Shown here in pieces: positions 12,801-26,708 of a stretch of DNA of 64,000 nt (the first letter of the stretch is position 1; each line of letters starts with the position of its first letter). The translations under genes were made by a program, and so were the position numbers. The notes below the pieces were generated by a model, which was given only the letters and a program-made list of their open reading frames with translations, did no database searches and was not told the origin of the DNA. Source of the stretch: Trichoplax sp. H2 (Eukaryota; Placozoa; Uniplacotomia; Trichoplacea); NCBI GenBank assembly GCA_003344405.1, contig NOWV01000085.1, positions 1-64,000 of the forward strand. The letters are read 5' to 3'.

Positions 12801-14582
12801 TAGTATTTGAATTTTTTGCCTTAAGAATTTTAGAAACATTTTTCCGTTAGGTTTTGAATTACGGTAGAGTACTATTTACGCGTACAGGGTCATATACTCG
12901 TACAATATGGCGTAAGCTAAATATGGCGTAGTCTTTATACCAGAATTTTTCGCCAATTAGCCAGTATTCAATAGCTCATCGCATGATGGATAAAAGATAT
13001 GACAATTTTTTTCTAATTATTTGCTAAAGAGTTGTAAAATGTTTTACGATCGTTACAACTTCCGTTCACCTTAACACATAGTAATATGTTTCTTTTAGGC
13101 CATAAATGGCATTGACGTTATTACAGTTTCGTAGCTTTATCACAGCATTAAATTCGTTTTCTAAAATTACCTGAGGATTGTAGACTCATTCGCAACTTTC
13201 CGTTCAATTTTTAACCTGGATAAAAATATTTTACCAATATGAACTGATCTTGAACCGAACCTTTGACACATCTACGCGTAGTTAGCGCTGATAATATTAG
13301 AGATATATTTTCGTCAACTAGTACAGTATTCGATAGTTTACTATAAGAGAAGGAATCGGTATCAGAAACTCGTTTTCATATCATAGCAAGACTTGAAGAT
13401 TGTTAAATCCTCGTTCTTTTCAGTTAGGTTTTAATAACTAAGATGAAAATATTTTATATGATGCATAGAATGAGTCGTATTAAAGCCATTCTAGGCGATA
13501 CCAACTAATCTTCGTATTCGCCTTATCCAAGATAACTCATAAATCATAAAGGTTGTTTTTTTTATCAGCTCTGACTTTCGTATTAACTTTAATTAACAGA
13601 ATCCATAAGTCATAATGGTTGCCTTGAAGCAACGAATTAGATACGAAATACCTCTGAATCACACTAAAATCGTTTAATATAGCTCTTAAGAGTAGAATTG
13701 TTTTGAATTATTACCACCTAATGTGCACGTGTATCAAGTTACCTTCAATCTCAATCACTATTCGATTTCATCGGTGCAAATTTCGGATTTCATGCTGAAT
13801 TGTAGTAGTCTTTAGCATTGAATAGCTTATTACTGTAACTTTTGTGATCCTAGATCATAAAGATCGGCAAAAAAATGCAGTTTATTAGTGGTATATGGAT
13901 GTTGAAAGCTTTAAGTTAAATATTCGAGTAAAGTGGGGAAATAGATGGCTTATTTTATAATATTATTGGATGTTACTTTCAAGAATAAATTTCAAATTCG
14001 TTTAAACGTAACAAACTTTAAGAATTTACGACAAATCTTGTAATTCCATTAATTGAATCTAAGCCTCAATGTTAACTCTTAAAATTAAATTTTTTATCCA
14101 CATAGCAAGGATATACGGTAATCTAAAACTTATTGCTGAATATCTAAGCAATAGCGCAGAATAGTTTACTTTTAATTTTAGTCCATTAGTCAGTTTGTTA
14201 TAGATAATTTTTAAACACTTTCAACAATGCGTTCACTTGTCTCCGTTGTAACAGTAGAATTTACACTATTAAAATGAACCATGCGTAGCTCGATTCTTGC
14301 CTTCTCATATACTGGAAAGATATAAGGTATTAGATGTAAGTATATATAATATCCTAGGCTTGTGAAGCAGGAATGAGCATCTCTATTCTTATGATGACAT
14401 TAGGAATAGTTACAACCCTTTCACCCTAAAATAATTGCGCAATTCAACATCTTTAAGACTCATCGTGGCAGCAGAATTTTAGAGCAGTATTTTGCATTCT
14501 AACAGTGACATAATTGAAAAAACATCTAAATTACAGGATGATCTTTAATATATTTTCTTTATTATTCTTAATCATTGTATAG
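9861..14582. other. AT-rich stretch, no confirmed gene
   Basis: I found no multi-exon reading I can defend in these 4.7 kb. One fragment (12192-12240) reads YEEVRFLPIHW and is followed by a GT donor; it recalls the FLPVxWH word of DDHD/PA-PLA1 phospholipases, but I could not find partner exons. From about 12.56 to 13.45 kb a loose word (ttccgttnnntttnaa followed by an AT-rich tail) recurs several times, suggesting very degenerate repeats. The missing first exon of TBP probably lies toward the right end. Confidence 0.4.
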
Positions 14583-16752
14583 TATTATACCCCGAATTAT
14601 AATCCAGCACAAAGAGTACCAGTTAATGATGACAATTTACCTCAAGAAGAATCTGAACCGAGCTGTTTATCTTTGCAACCACCAAAACCTGCAGCAATGC
14701 CGGCAGTGGTTCCTTCGCCACTTCCAACTCCGGTACCACCCCTGTCACCTTTAGAGCCAAATCCTGAATCTGAATGTGTGACAGATATCGTCCCACAAAT
14801 ACAGTGAGTATAGTGCAATAGCTGCATCGTATTATTTGAAAAAAAGGTATTGTAAAATTAAAATCCACAACCACTTGGATACAATAGAATTATTCTCTAT
14901 AAAAATACTATCGTAGGAGGCAAATGGCTTAAATTAGAATCTGAAGGTTTATACTGTTGGCACAATAAGCAATAGCAAGCGAGATATCTTACTTATGATA
15001 CTCAGAACAACATATTGCATGCATAGATAACTTTAAAATTATAAGCAATTGTTGTTTATCGCTGGTATAGAATAGGCATAGGAAATAAGATCACGCTTAT
15101 AATATAACTTATGCTATATAAGAAATATTATTTCGTACACTACATATTCCTGCAGAAAGAGGATATTATAGTCCACTTATAATTGAAAATTTTGTTTAGT
15201 AGTTAAAAAGAGCTACTAAAACGAGGAATATCTCATTTATAATACTATAATACTTCTTTGTGTGCAAAATTTAAAGAAACACTCATATTTTAAGACTATA
15301 GTAAGAGCGAAAACTTTTTACAGCAGCTACAGTAAGCAACAGGACATAAATATAAAATATATTATATAGAATACTAGAAATTTTCCACCTGAATAGAGAA
15401 TGAAATATATATTTTAAAATAATACTTAGCCATTGCATATAGTAGGTACAATGCAAGTAATAGCAAACGAACATAACATCATCTTTATGATGCTAGGAAC
15501 GTTGTTTCAACATTTAACCTGAAATGTAGCCTGAAACTGCGAGATATTGCTTCAAAAGCTAGAAATGCTGAATATAATCCAAAAGTAACCGTCGTGATGT
15601 ATAATAATGGCAATTTATATCCTGCTAATATATTTAAGCTGATATATGTAAATTATAAGCTTAGTGTTTATTCAAGTCGCGATCTTATTTATCTAGCGTT
15701 TTGCTGCGTTAATTATGAGGATAAGAGACCCAAAAACTACAGCCTTAATATTTAGCTCCGGAAAGATTGTTTGTGCAGGAGCTAAAAGGTATCGGACCCT
15801 AATGATTTCAATAATTGAGCTTGCATATTGAAATGCACTTTGTAGAGTAGTTTATAATGCTTTTTACAGGCCATTTGATAGATTTACACTTTTTCTTTGT
15901 AGCCCCGAACTATCTCGTTTAGCAGCGAGAAAGCATGCGCGGATTATTCAAAAATTGGGATATCCTGTAAGTGCAGGATAGGATAATAGCAATAGCCTCC
16001 ATTTGTATATTACCATAGAAGCCGAAATGTTGCCTAACCCTAGTATTTATGACCCTATAAAAGGCAAAATTCACCCAATTTCAAATTCAAAACATCGTTG
16101 GTAGCTGTGACGTTAAATTTCATATTAGCCTTGAAGGTTTGGTTGTAACGCACTCACACTTTTGTAGGTAAAGAACAAGACTGTATGTAAATGCTTTCTC
16201 AATTAATAGATTTCGATAGAGCGCTATGACGATATAATAATTTTGGGTCTGTAACATCTATAGTTATGGTGTAATTGGATATAACTGACGTATTGTACTA
16301 TATCTAATATTACAGCTATGAACCAGAGTTATTTCCTGGTTTGATTTATCGGATGGTTCAACCAAAAGTCGTTCTTTTGGTTTTTGTCTCAGGCAAAATC
16401 GTTCTCACCGGTTGGCATTCTACAGCGCTAATCTATCGTTAAATTACCATACCAATAGATAATACTCATTTCTTATAATTTCATATTCAATTAACTGTAC
16501 TTACTTTACTGGGCTACCGGATCTGCAAATTAATACATAAAAAAATTTACATTCATGCATTACTCATGTGATCAATTTTTATACTAATAATGATATGGAG
16601 ATGAACAAGAATGACATTAACAACTCTTCTCTCTATTAGGAGCTAAAGTTGAGGAAGATATTCTTGAAGCATTCCAGAAAATTTATCCAATGCTAAGAGC
16701 ATTTATGAAACCACAAAAGCCGTCTAATGATAACCAGCTTGTAAAAACTTAA
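14583..16752 (+). CDS. TBP: TATA-box binding protein, first exon not found
   Basis: TBP nucleates transcription initiation by all three nuclear RNA polymerases. Exons are 14583-14803, 15497-15584, 15697-15788, 15903-15966, 16064-16167, 16316-16410 and 16640-16752, all phase compatible, together 258 codons plus TAA. The first listed exon encodes a Pro-rich N-terminal region and joins to [13 protein letters not shown], where the saddle core begins. Repeat 1 includes [28 protein letters not shown] and [11 protein letters not shown]; repeat 2 includes [25 protein letters not shown] and [13 protein letters not shown]. The intercalating phenylalanines in these motifs are present. A tail of about 15 residues follows the usual C-terminal YPMLRAF. 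The initiator exon should lie upstream of 14583 but I could not identify it. The core wording is TBP proper rather than TBPL1/TRF2. Confidence 0.96.
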
Positions 16753-17460
16753 ATTGATTAAAATACTTGCACATAGTAAATCTCTATTTTCACGAGTACA
16801 GTTCTATTTACTTTATACTGCACTCATAGGGTAGCTGCAAAATCTGAATTAGGTTATAAAATTTTATAAGCAAATTATCCCCTTCCAATTCTATTTAAAT
16901 TACGATATCGCATTTATAGGCAAGCAGAGAACTTTATTTGCATTATAAAAATTATTTCTTCAATACATTTTACAGCTAGAAAATCATTTATTATTTAGTT
17001 TTCCTACAATATTTATTAAGGTATTAAATTAATTTACATCAAAGATCTTAAGTAAAAGTTATTAACGAACTGAGTGGTACGGTATAGTACTCGTACATCA
17101 TTGAACCTAGACTCATAATAAAAATTAATTAAACAGTGGCAGGTATGAAAAATTTTAAGTTGGTTACTTCGACAGAAAAAAAATTATTGAACTAGTTTGT
17201 TTTAAACAATTTACATGGTCAGCAGAAGTGATATTCAATAAAGATATAATGTACTTAATGAAAATGGTCTTTTATGACTGATAAAATTAAAATAGGTATG
17301 ATTTATTACACTACTTACAGATTCTAATTCTTAGATCTGTATGAAAATAACATCAATGATAGCAATATTATGCAACAGATATTACATTATGCTTTATGAC
17401 TATCGTTAAATTTACGATAACCTCAAATGCCTCATACGCAGTTACGTCGAATCCAGTCAT
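16753..17460. other. Convergent intergenic gap TBP/PIGA
   Basis: AT-rich, no coding signal seen. It holds the 3' untranslated regions of two converging genes (TBP from the left, PIGA from the right). Confidence 0.6.
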
Positions 17461-20400
17461 TTAATTAGGATCTTTGTTTCTTTCCATTGACTTAATATTC
17501 CCAGCTCGGAAATTAGGAACGGTATCTATATTCTAAAGTAAGTTGATCTATTAAAAGCAAGTTAAAGTAATTTTACTGTAACAAGCTAGTAGAAGAAACA
17601 AATGAGATTTTACCTCCTTAGGTCTAATCCACTCTATCAATGCTAATATTAAGCAATTTATTAAAGCTACATAACAAAAAATTAATCCAGCGACTGGGCC
17701 GCGGGCCAAGTATCTAAGAAAGCCAATTTCATACAAGAAAGCATTTAGCGATTGATGATTGGCCTAAACATAGCTACAATAAATTTCAGTCACCTTTCCA
17801 TTCTTTGATAAATGTCAGAATGTGGCATATCAAAGGCTAACTTGTATACCTAGTGAATATCAAAACTTAATCATTACTACTACTCTACTTATAATGATCA
17901 ATTCTAATACAATAACTTTTTAATGCCTTACTCTTTCCGTTCTCTTTGCAATGTTTCTCCAATTGTACATATTTTTAACGCGATCATGACATTCGTGAGG
18001 CGACAACGTTATACCGTTATTCTTATCATCGATTGCCTTTCCAATCATATTTACAAGTGCTTCACCAATACATTTAAAACAGACGTAGCACATTGAATTA
18101 GTCGCTTAATTTTGCAGGTATATTAAGAAGTAATATGTATCACAAGGTATGATAGTTACATTCAACTCTTGGCTCAGCTAAGTAAATCATGTCGTCAGGC
18201 AACACTTCTGGCAAACCCCCAACATTAGTGCTAACAATTTGTAGCCTTTACATACAAGTACAGCGTACGTCTTTTATTGCATTTAGTTTAATATATACAG
18301 TTATAGGTTTTACATTGCTTAATAGCTAAACCTACCCACAACTAGCGGCTTCGATAATAGCAATACAGAATGCTTCCGTAAGTGATGTGTTAAGGAAAAT
18401 ATCACCTTGGATTAGAACCTGTTATTACGTAAGACGAAAATTGCAGAATAGACTTAAGAGCAATTTTATGAAGCAACATACTGTAAATGGTTTGAAGCTT
18501 TCAATAGACAACTACTAAATTTTACGTACATCTCTAACATCTTCATGATTGACAGGTCCAAGAAGGCGGACTTGATCATATAACTTGTATGCTTCACAGA
18601 TTTCCTCTAGTAAAACTTTCTTCGGGCCATCACCACCTAATAATTATTATAGTAATAGTCTTTACGAAGAAACAGCATCACTTTCACTTGAAATCAAGAT
18701 ATTACTGCTAATTAAACTTACCTATGATGAAATAGATGTCGGAGTATTGTCTACAGATTTTGATAAGTATTTTAGCTAATAAGTCTATACCTTTACGATA
18801 TACCAGTCTTGACATGACAATAATAGTAACTGTATAAAAACGTAATTATAAAGGAGTCAATCGATTTATTATAGCTAGAATTGGCATCGAATTATAATGT
18901 TGTAAGTAGCACTGTACAAAAGAGAGTAAATACTGTCAATATTTAATATGCTCAGCAGACTTTTATCTTTTTGTTTTTTTGACGGATCAGGTTTAAACGA
19001 GGACGCATCGACTGCATTTGGTATCACAGATACCATTTCTGGTCTGATTTTTGCTCTTAATACTGTATTTTCTCTACTGCAATCATAAGTTGATTCATTA
19101 GCTGTTACGTTAGCAGATAAACTAAGTATCAAAATTGAAGAAATATATACGTATGTAAAATACCTGGTGTGGGATACACAAATAATGTGATTAATATTAG
19201 TTAAAGTAAATTCTAAGAATTTATTCGTTACAATTGCACCAAGATTAGCAAATCCGAACAAGGAGTGTTCTGTAAAAACAGTTTTAATACCCAGGGTATT
19301 TGCATGGAGGATAGCATCATTACACAATGCAGAACAAGTCTAGTATCATAAACGATATAAGTAATTCAGATGACTCTGTATCATACATTAAAATGGCCAC
19401 AAAATAAAAATAATACTGTACTTTAATTAGAGTAGGTATATTTTGTGCTAAAACTTGTTTTAATGTAGCAACTTACACCGTGACCATGGACAAGAGTGAT
19501 TTGCTCTCTTATGAAAATACAACGTAATATAGGTAAAGTAGTAAATATTGTTGGCATAGTAGATTGTAGCCAAAACACTTTCATAGGCAGGTAATATACC
19601 TATAGTAAGGAGTGAAGCTAGCGTTAAATTACGTATAATATAGCTATCAAAGATTCATATACACGTACGTAAATATCTAATATCGTGCAAATTAGCAATA
19701 ACACATTATATTCAGATTACGCGTTTATAGAAGGCGTACGCTTTAACGTAAAATGCTACTTGGTATACTACTAGAAAGGTTGAGCAGTAACTGTGAGAAC
19801 ATCGTGTTTAATATGCATTCGTTACACTACATTATTTTAGGCGCTAAATGCGAACTATTGCTGTTAATGTACTTTGTTTTCTTGCGGTATTATATTATTC
19901 ACATATCTAGATCAGCAATAAATATTAGAAAAGAGAGCTACAGGTCTAAAAAAGATCACGTCTACTTTAAGTAATAAATGTAGTGAGTATAGTCTTAGAA
20001 AAGTGATAAACTCTATTTTTATGCAGATATTGGTTGTTTTAAAGTAGGATATGTAGTGGAGTATCAATTCTGCGCTGCATATCAACCTTCACAGAATTTA
20101 TTACGAATCAAGCAATATTCGGTATGTGGGCTAAACTGACTCTGTCCTTCCTTACTTTGAGAAAATTCGTCATATGTCTGATTCCAGTCCTATTACCATA
20201 AGAATGTGTTACGACTACAACCTATTAAGAAAATTGATACCAAATCATTACATACATTAGAGTAATACGTAATTAATTGAATAAATACGCCTAAAATATC
20301 GTTATACTAGTACACTTTATTGCAATAAACAGGCGTCAATTTTACATTTCACCTATTAACACAGGGATAATATAAGAATAAGTATACGTATATATCCATG

Positions 20401-20619
20401 CATCAATAGGATAGCCCAATTATACGATAGATTTTATTTCCGTATGATAACTCCACCTGTACAACAGCTACGTTCCTACATGGTTAAAAATATGCATTAT
20501 ATTGGCAAGTAGTTGCAATAGCTATTACCTTATGGCCTCTTTCGATCAGACATTGAGATAGTTGAAAGATATGGTTTTCTACTCCTCCAATGTTAGGGTA
20601 AAAAAAATCGCAGACCATA
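17461..20619 (-). CDS. PIGA: PIGA, GPI anchor GlcNAc-transferase catalytic subunit
   Basis: PIGA is the catalytic subunit of the ER complex that transfers GlcNAc from UDP-GlcNAc to phosphatidylinositol, the first step of GPI anchor synthesis. Exons (minus): 20529-20619, 20156-20221, 19477-19599, 19164-19339, 18961-19076, 18722-18829, 18530-18636, 18336-18418, 18160-18245, 17932-18059, about 17800-17850, 17614-17763 and 17461-17532 with TAA at 17461. Motifs in order: [104 protein letters not shown] (the glycosyltransferase E-x7-E region), VGGLPEVLP, and a C-terminal membrane segment around 17640-17690. The 18961 donor is a weak GTCTGC. The junction between the 17.8-kb and 17.7-kb exons does not stay in phase as I read it. 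The start may be the ATG at 20618 or lie in an unseen upstream exon. Confidence 0.96.
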
Positions 20620-22935
20620 CTGAATAGAAATGGATAGTATTAGACAAAGACGCAGAATGAAATTTATAGCGCCTATAGCTGGTATAATTTGTTTACAGTT
20701 AGTTCGTTATTCAATTCCGTTCTTTGCTCCATTGAGTAGAGTAGAAACTGTTTCAAATTTTCGTAGGATAATATACGTGTACTACTATTAAAATTGAAAT
20801 GAGCGATTGTAATAAGTATAGCAAGCGTTGCATACACCTTAATTTTTATGTAGGCTAGCTCATAAACACCTCAAACCGAGCATTTGTGAAATGATTAAAT
20901 CGTTCGGAAAGATAAGTATAGCACGCACATAAATCTCTACTTTGATATCCTTAATTAGAGTAGTAAAATGGTACTATGTGTACTTTAAGGACACTACTGA
21001 ACTGACTGAAAGTCAAAGCAAGGAACATTATCAGCCTGCAGCGATGGGCCATTTCAATTTAATGCATACGCTAAATTCAAATTGGAATTTGTTCAATGAA
21101 TATCTGCAGTTTACATGCGATTTCAATCTGTTCATTAATCTGTGGAAGAATAATTGTAATTGAAAATACTAGTGTTAGGAGCTTGCATAATACGAATAGA
21201 TCTAAGTACATTGCGTGTCCTCGACGAAATGACTATTCTATGCTTCGACATCAGCATGATGAATATGCCAGATAGAAGGTGATTCCAGTACGCTCTGCAC
21301 GCCCTCGAGACAATAATTGCCATGGGATGGCAAAAAAATGCTATAGTATTTTCTGTCGTGTGCATGAGGTATTTTAAGCGTAAGAGTTTAACAAGTATGC
21401 AATTTTAGTATCAATCAAACAGATGGAGAATTGAATATTAGATTAAATGAGTATGCATCATGATCCACAGTACAAGAGTCCATGCATAACATAACATTGC
21501 CATGGATGATGTCGTCACTTCCGACTACTTTGATCTGTCAGTATGTACTGTACTAAGTGTACTTGTATGTTGAGAGCGTAAAGTAGACAGAGGATGAAAA
21601 ACTTGCAGGATCGTATTGTCAGGGTATTTATGATAAGCAATAGTTTAAATAAATGTCAGATCACTTTGGATCTACAGGAATTGAGTATAGCAACAAAGTT
21701 GTTATGGACAACATAGTGTATTCTACTTCTGCCTCTCTACCTAGTACCTATAGAGGCGGTAAAATTTCAGGATTGTAAATATTGTAGCAAAACTCACCAA
21801 ATATTATGATATTTTCCAGAGAGCATGTTGCATATCATAAAAGCTTTGATGTGAGGACTAAACTACTATTTTCCTGCTTTGTGGTTATTGCTATGGTTGC
21901 AAACTAGCAATTACAGTCGCTTTGCAATGACGCAAGCTGTACTACAGCAAAGGATTCTCCTTCGTTTGGCTCGCTGTTTGAACCATGATAAACTCCATTG
22001 AATCCTGCAATCAATGATTGAAATTTTGTAAATAATGAGGCCCAAAATAGCGGTAATTTTTCCCTGTCTCTAGTTCCAATTCATAACTCCTTGCTAGGAA
22101 TAGTATTATTGATGTTTGGTAAGCACTCAGTTAGTTACAGGTTGGAACTTGCTTGTAGTTAAGTTTACAGCTAGCCATGTTGGCGATGAATGAAGTTTCA
22201 CCAGGGTCCTTTGCCTTTCCACATAGTCCGTCCATCCACAAGTCTATATTACAATTCGAGCAGAACCAGGAAGAGTTCTACAGTGTACAGTACTGTATGC
22301 AGTGTACTCATTACTGTAGACTGTAGACTGTACACTGCTGGATCTCTCGGACAGATGGACTTTCCTGACCAAAGGAAAACCGTCAATATCGAAAAATGCC
22401 TAGTTAGTATGGATCTTTCGTGTCTATTTTCTAAATCTCTGGTACTCATTGAAACACCATTGATGATCTTATATAACTATTTTTCAAGCAGAACTTAGTG
22501 ACGGATGATAAGATTCAACGAAATATTACTTAATTTAGAAAAAATCAGTCAATGTAAAAACGACCATTTGCATACTAAAGTACTGTCATCACCCAGTGTT
22601 TGAAACACGATGTTAACGCGATGATGCGGTAAACGTCTGTCCGTCCATGTTGTGATCTATCCATTCTAGTCATAGTATGATGAAGAAGAATCTCTTACCT
22701 CTATGATTCTACTAGTCCTTGATGTTATGTTTGATACTTTCTACTCGAAGCTGCCTCTTGGTAGCAGTAATGATAGAAGGTCAAGGAAGTACCGGTACGG
22801 TTCGGAACTAGTTGGTCACACTTTCTAAGTTTAAAGCAAGGGAGAGCTGCTAGTAGAGAGCGAGATCAATCCTAATTGCATCCATTTCTATTGCTGCAAT
22901 TAAGTAAGTATTCGGCGATTTTTGGATATCAAGGC
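20620..22935. other. Divergent intergenic region PIGA/UBE2G2
   Basis: It should hold both promoters, but I see no recognisable element. A minus-strand ATG near 20733 opens a short frame (MEQRTELNNELT) before a GT, which could be a first PIGA exon; this is speculative. A palindromic repeat segment lies at 22278-22338. Confidence 0.4.
22278..22338. repeat. Dispersed ACAGT/ACTGT palindromic segment
   Basis: It contains tctacagtgtacagtac, a word shared with the arrays at 2.88 and 3.53 kb, then tgtagactgtagactgtac. It is therefore a copy of the same repeat family, not only a chance microsatellite. Confidence 0.75.
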
Positions 22936-25900
22936 ATGGCTGGTTCTGCCTTAAAGCGCCTGATGGCGGAATATAAACGTAAGCTGGTCACACGCCATTA
23001 ATAAGATCGTTTCAATGCTTGACTTGACTACCGTAATTGCATAGGTAGCACGCGTTTAGGATGCCAGTAAGTTGAACTAGTAGTACAGTATCGTCGACTG
23101 CAGCTTCATCATTCAAGCTTAAGCCATACTAAACCACGATAGCATCCATGCTATCGTCCATGGCGATTCTGTCATTAATCCTGGCCTGGATCGACGACAA
23201 ACTACTGTAGCTATCGATTCATATTCATTGACAAGTTTATTAGCCTTGCTTCTATATCGATTTATTCTACGGTAGAGAGAGAGAGAGAGTGATCAAATCA
23301 TGTCATGCTTGTACTCGTCGACAAGTTGAACATTCACTCTCTTTGCCCAGTCAATCCATTTATAGAAAGCTGAGAAAAATGAATCCTTGACAACCAAACT
23401 AGCCTCGAATTGTAGCCGTTTTAAATAGAATCATCACCTAGAATAACGTTATAACTCTACTTATGGATAGCTTGACAAGGGATACATTCATCTTGCATGA
23501 CTGTAGTCACTGAACGAATCTAGAAGCATAAGAGAATTCAGCTATAGGAAGCTTTAAAGGATATCCTTTCGAGGTGCACTTGAATATCAACAGTCAATTG
23601 GAGAGCCTTTAAGAAAATGTAGCAAATGAATCATAAACTACTGCAAAATGACCAATTTCATCTATTTTAAATACAGAGATGGTATACAAAGCTTTCATCA
23701 TTCTCCTTGTTTATATCTTACCATCACAACATTCATATGCAACAGTTAATGGAGCAGATTGATATGAAAACATAACGAGTCCTTGGTATGCTTTTCGTAT
23801 CATCCATTTTACAGTCATCCCATTGCTCTCGCTGCATGCACTCGTAGGTACCTTACAATTGCGGCATTCCTACCTGTTCAACATAGTCCTTTCAGTAGAT
23901 CTATACGTATAACAAAACGAAATGAGTCTGAGTAGGCTTTAAATTTTGAACTACTCTAGATACAGTGATAGAATAGAAAACCTGGATGATTGTACCCACC
24001 TACACCTTACTACAATCGCAATATTCATATAAACTATTTCATGGTGCGTAAGCTCCTAGTCTCATCTGTTCTACTGATAGCAATCGCATAGCAGGTCTTA
24101 ATGACTTTACTCGTATAGGGATGACATTTTTATTCAATAGTTCTTCAGTAGGCTTGTATGTATAACGAAATGAAGGAGTCGAAATATGCTACAGATTTTA
24201 TCTACTCTAGATAAAGTGATAGTATAGAAAGACTTGATTGTACTGGCGTGTAACTTATTACAATCATAATATTCATATTTCAACACTTCATACCAAGTAA
24301 ACATCTAGCCTCATCTACCCCACAGACAGTGATCACATAAAAGGTCTTGATGAATTTATTCGTATAGACCCTGTAATCATTACATTGAGATTGATTGATT
24401 CATTATGCAGGTTTGTACGCATAGCACAATGAGTCCTAATAAGCGCATTTATTCAGCAGTTGATAGTAGTAAGCTTCAAATTTCATCCATTCTCATTGCC
24501 ACGACGTAAAAGGATTGCAATAGATACATTCATATAGATATGCACATCACCAAGAATCATTTCTTGATTCTACGTGTACAGTATAAAGCTCATAATAATA
24601 TCCTGATGTTCTTTGAGGAAGTAGATATGAGCAATTGACGTCAGGCAATGATTTAAAATCAATAGGATACTAAACACCCAAGGTCATCATTGTTAAACTT
24701 GCTCCTCTAGCAACTGTTATTTCTTGTCCATCTTTAACTTATAACAAAATATAAATTGATTTCACATATTGTATGTAGAATGAGCATTCTCTGGTAAATC
24801 GTCTGACGACTTGCTACAAATTGGATAGATGTGTACGTTAAAGAAGGGTCATTGGATTGAGTTGATTTGATACGTTTGGATCTTGGATCGATCATTATAA
24901 GCGACTACCTAGGTTACTCTTCTGAATAACCTAATAGTAAATTAGAGAAAAATTTTATCTGTTTTACTACATTAATAAAATTAGAAATCAATTTAAACCA
25001 GGTAATTTAATTCTCACGCAGTACAAGTACCTGCCCAATCAAATGTCGTACAACCTCAACAAAAATACCAATATACAGTAGCTTGTACGGTATCCATGAC
25101 CAAAATGTGTAAAAATTACCTCAATTTTAAATCCTTTTATCATTCATTTGTTACAAAATGTCAAATGTAAATTTAAAAAATATTTAGCTCAATATCTACG
25201 TCTTAACATACTAAATGAATTTGTGTCCAATTGAATATTAATCATCATATGACATGTCGAAATTTTACTCCAGTTAAAATGATACACAATAATGATTGTC
25301 TCTATCCAATATACTATAGAATTAACACTGAATCCTCCAGAAGGAATTGTAGCAGGTAAACAGTATCAACATGACATTAATATATATCGATAAAATAGAT
25401 ATTTAAATTGCGATCATTTACTATTGCACATTCTTTAGTGTAACAGTAGAATATAGTATACGTTTCTTTAACAAAACTGTTTGCATACTGTATTAGTATA
25501 GTGACATTCCTAGATTTCAAGGTATGCATATAACCATATAAATTATATCACCATCCAGGTCCTCTAGATGAAGAGAATTTCTTTGAATGGGAAGCACTAA
25601 TATGGTCAGTAGGAAACTGTTACCAAGCATTACTACAAATTAGTAAAAATAATAACAATGCGCGTACTAGACAAACTGCAGTTGTATAGTCGATGTAAAG
25701 CAATATTTTTCAATGCATATCAATAGAGTAAAATCAATGTTTTTATGCCAATTTATCTTAATCTATAATATATAGTGGGCCTGAAGGCACTCCATTTGAA
25801 GGTGGCGTCTTCCGTACGCAATTAATTTTCCCCTCAGATTACCCTCTAAGTCCTCCTAAAATGCGTTTTCTGTGCGAAATTTTTCATCCAAATAGTAAGA

Positions 25901-26708
25901 GAATAACACAATCAATACTGTTCAATTTTTCTTGATCAAACCGCTTGCTATTGGACGGTTATGAGAGGTGTTGTAAAAATGATGTCAATACAGCTACTAC
26001 AATACTTGCATAACCGAATATTGTAATCCTATATTTCACTCATTTTAGGTTACAGTCAAAATATCATACGCGATACAGATTAATGTCAGACAATGTTTTC
26101 GTTACTAATTTTAATAATATCCCTTGACAATGCATTAACAGTTTATCCAGACGGCCGTGTTTGCATATCAATTCTACATGCTCCTGGAGATGACCCATTG
26201 GGCTATGAAAGTAGTGCGGAAAGGTGGAGTCCTGTCCAATCCGTAGAGAAAATTTTATTATCTGTTGTTAGTATGTTGGCTGGTAAGCTTGAACTCGATT
26301 ATAGCAGAAAATCATTATCTTTTACGATGTTATCAATTCAAGTTCAGTATTGCCACTATTTTACCGAAATGCCTTATACTGTACGTTCAGTATATCCTGC
26401 GTTTTGTACCTTATCTTATTATTTATCTAATTTATCATTTAGAGCCAAACGATGAAAGTGGAGCTAATGTGGATGCTTCAGTAAGTTTTAATACTACTAT
26501 TATTATAACATCTAGAACTGTATTTGTACTGTATCGTAAGCTATATAGATTAAAGTGTTAGATCTGGTTTTTAGTTGACATGCAATAGCAACGAATGATT
26601 AATTAATCTATCTAAATTCTAATTAATTACCAGAAAATGTGGCGCGAAGATCGTGAAGAATTCAATCGAGTTGCGAAGGATTGTGTACGAAAATCACTAG
26701 GACTGTGA
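22936..26708 (+). CDS. UBE2G2: Ubiquitin-conjugating enzyme E2 G2
   Basis: UBE2G2 (yeast Ubc7) is the E2 of ER-associated degradation, working with gp78 and HRD1-type E3 ligases to build Lys48 chains. Exons are 22936-22978, 25320-25355, 25559-25604, 25776-25894, 26142-26282, 26443-26480 and 26634-26708. They splice in phase to exactly 165 codons plus stop, the length of the vertebrate protein. The start reads [14 protein letters not shown]; then [47 protein letters not shown] with the catalytic Cys, the G2/Ubc7-specific acidic loop [32 protein letters not shown], and the end RKSLGL. Intron 1 is about 2.3 kb and repeat-rich, unlike the short remaining introns. Confidence 0.98.
23690..24450. 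repeat. Degenerate ~255-bp tandem repeats in UBE2G2 intron 1
   Basis: Corresponding words recur at about 23893 (cagtagatctatacgtataa), 24146 (cagtaggcttgtatgtataa) and 24406 (gcaggtttgtacgcatagca). Accompanying words (acaatcgcaatattcatat; ctactctagata) keep the same order. A fourth, more diverged unit precedes them from about 23640. Confidence 0.65.

Noticed and set aside
18875-18960. Open tail continuing past the PIGA exon at 18961
   Set aside because: The next conserved exon ([10 protein letters not shown]) joins in phase from the GT at 18960-18959, so the tail is intron read-through.
22190-22498. Plus-strand 102-codon open frame and its minus-strand counterpart
   Set aside because: It spans the dispersed palindromic repeat; no domain is visible.
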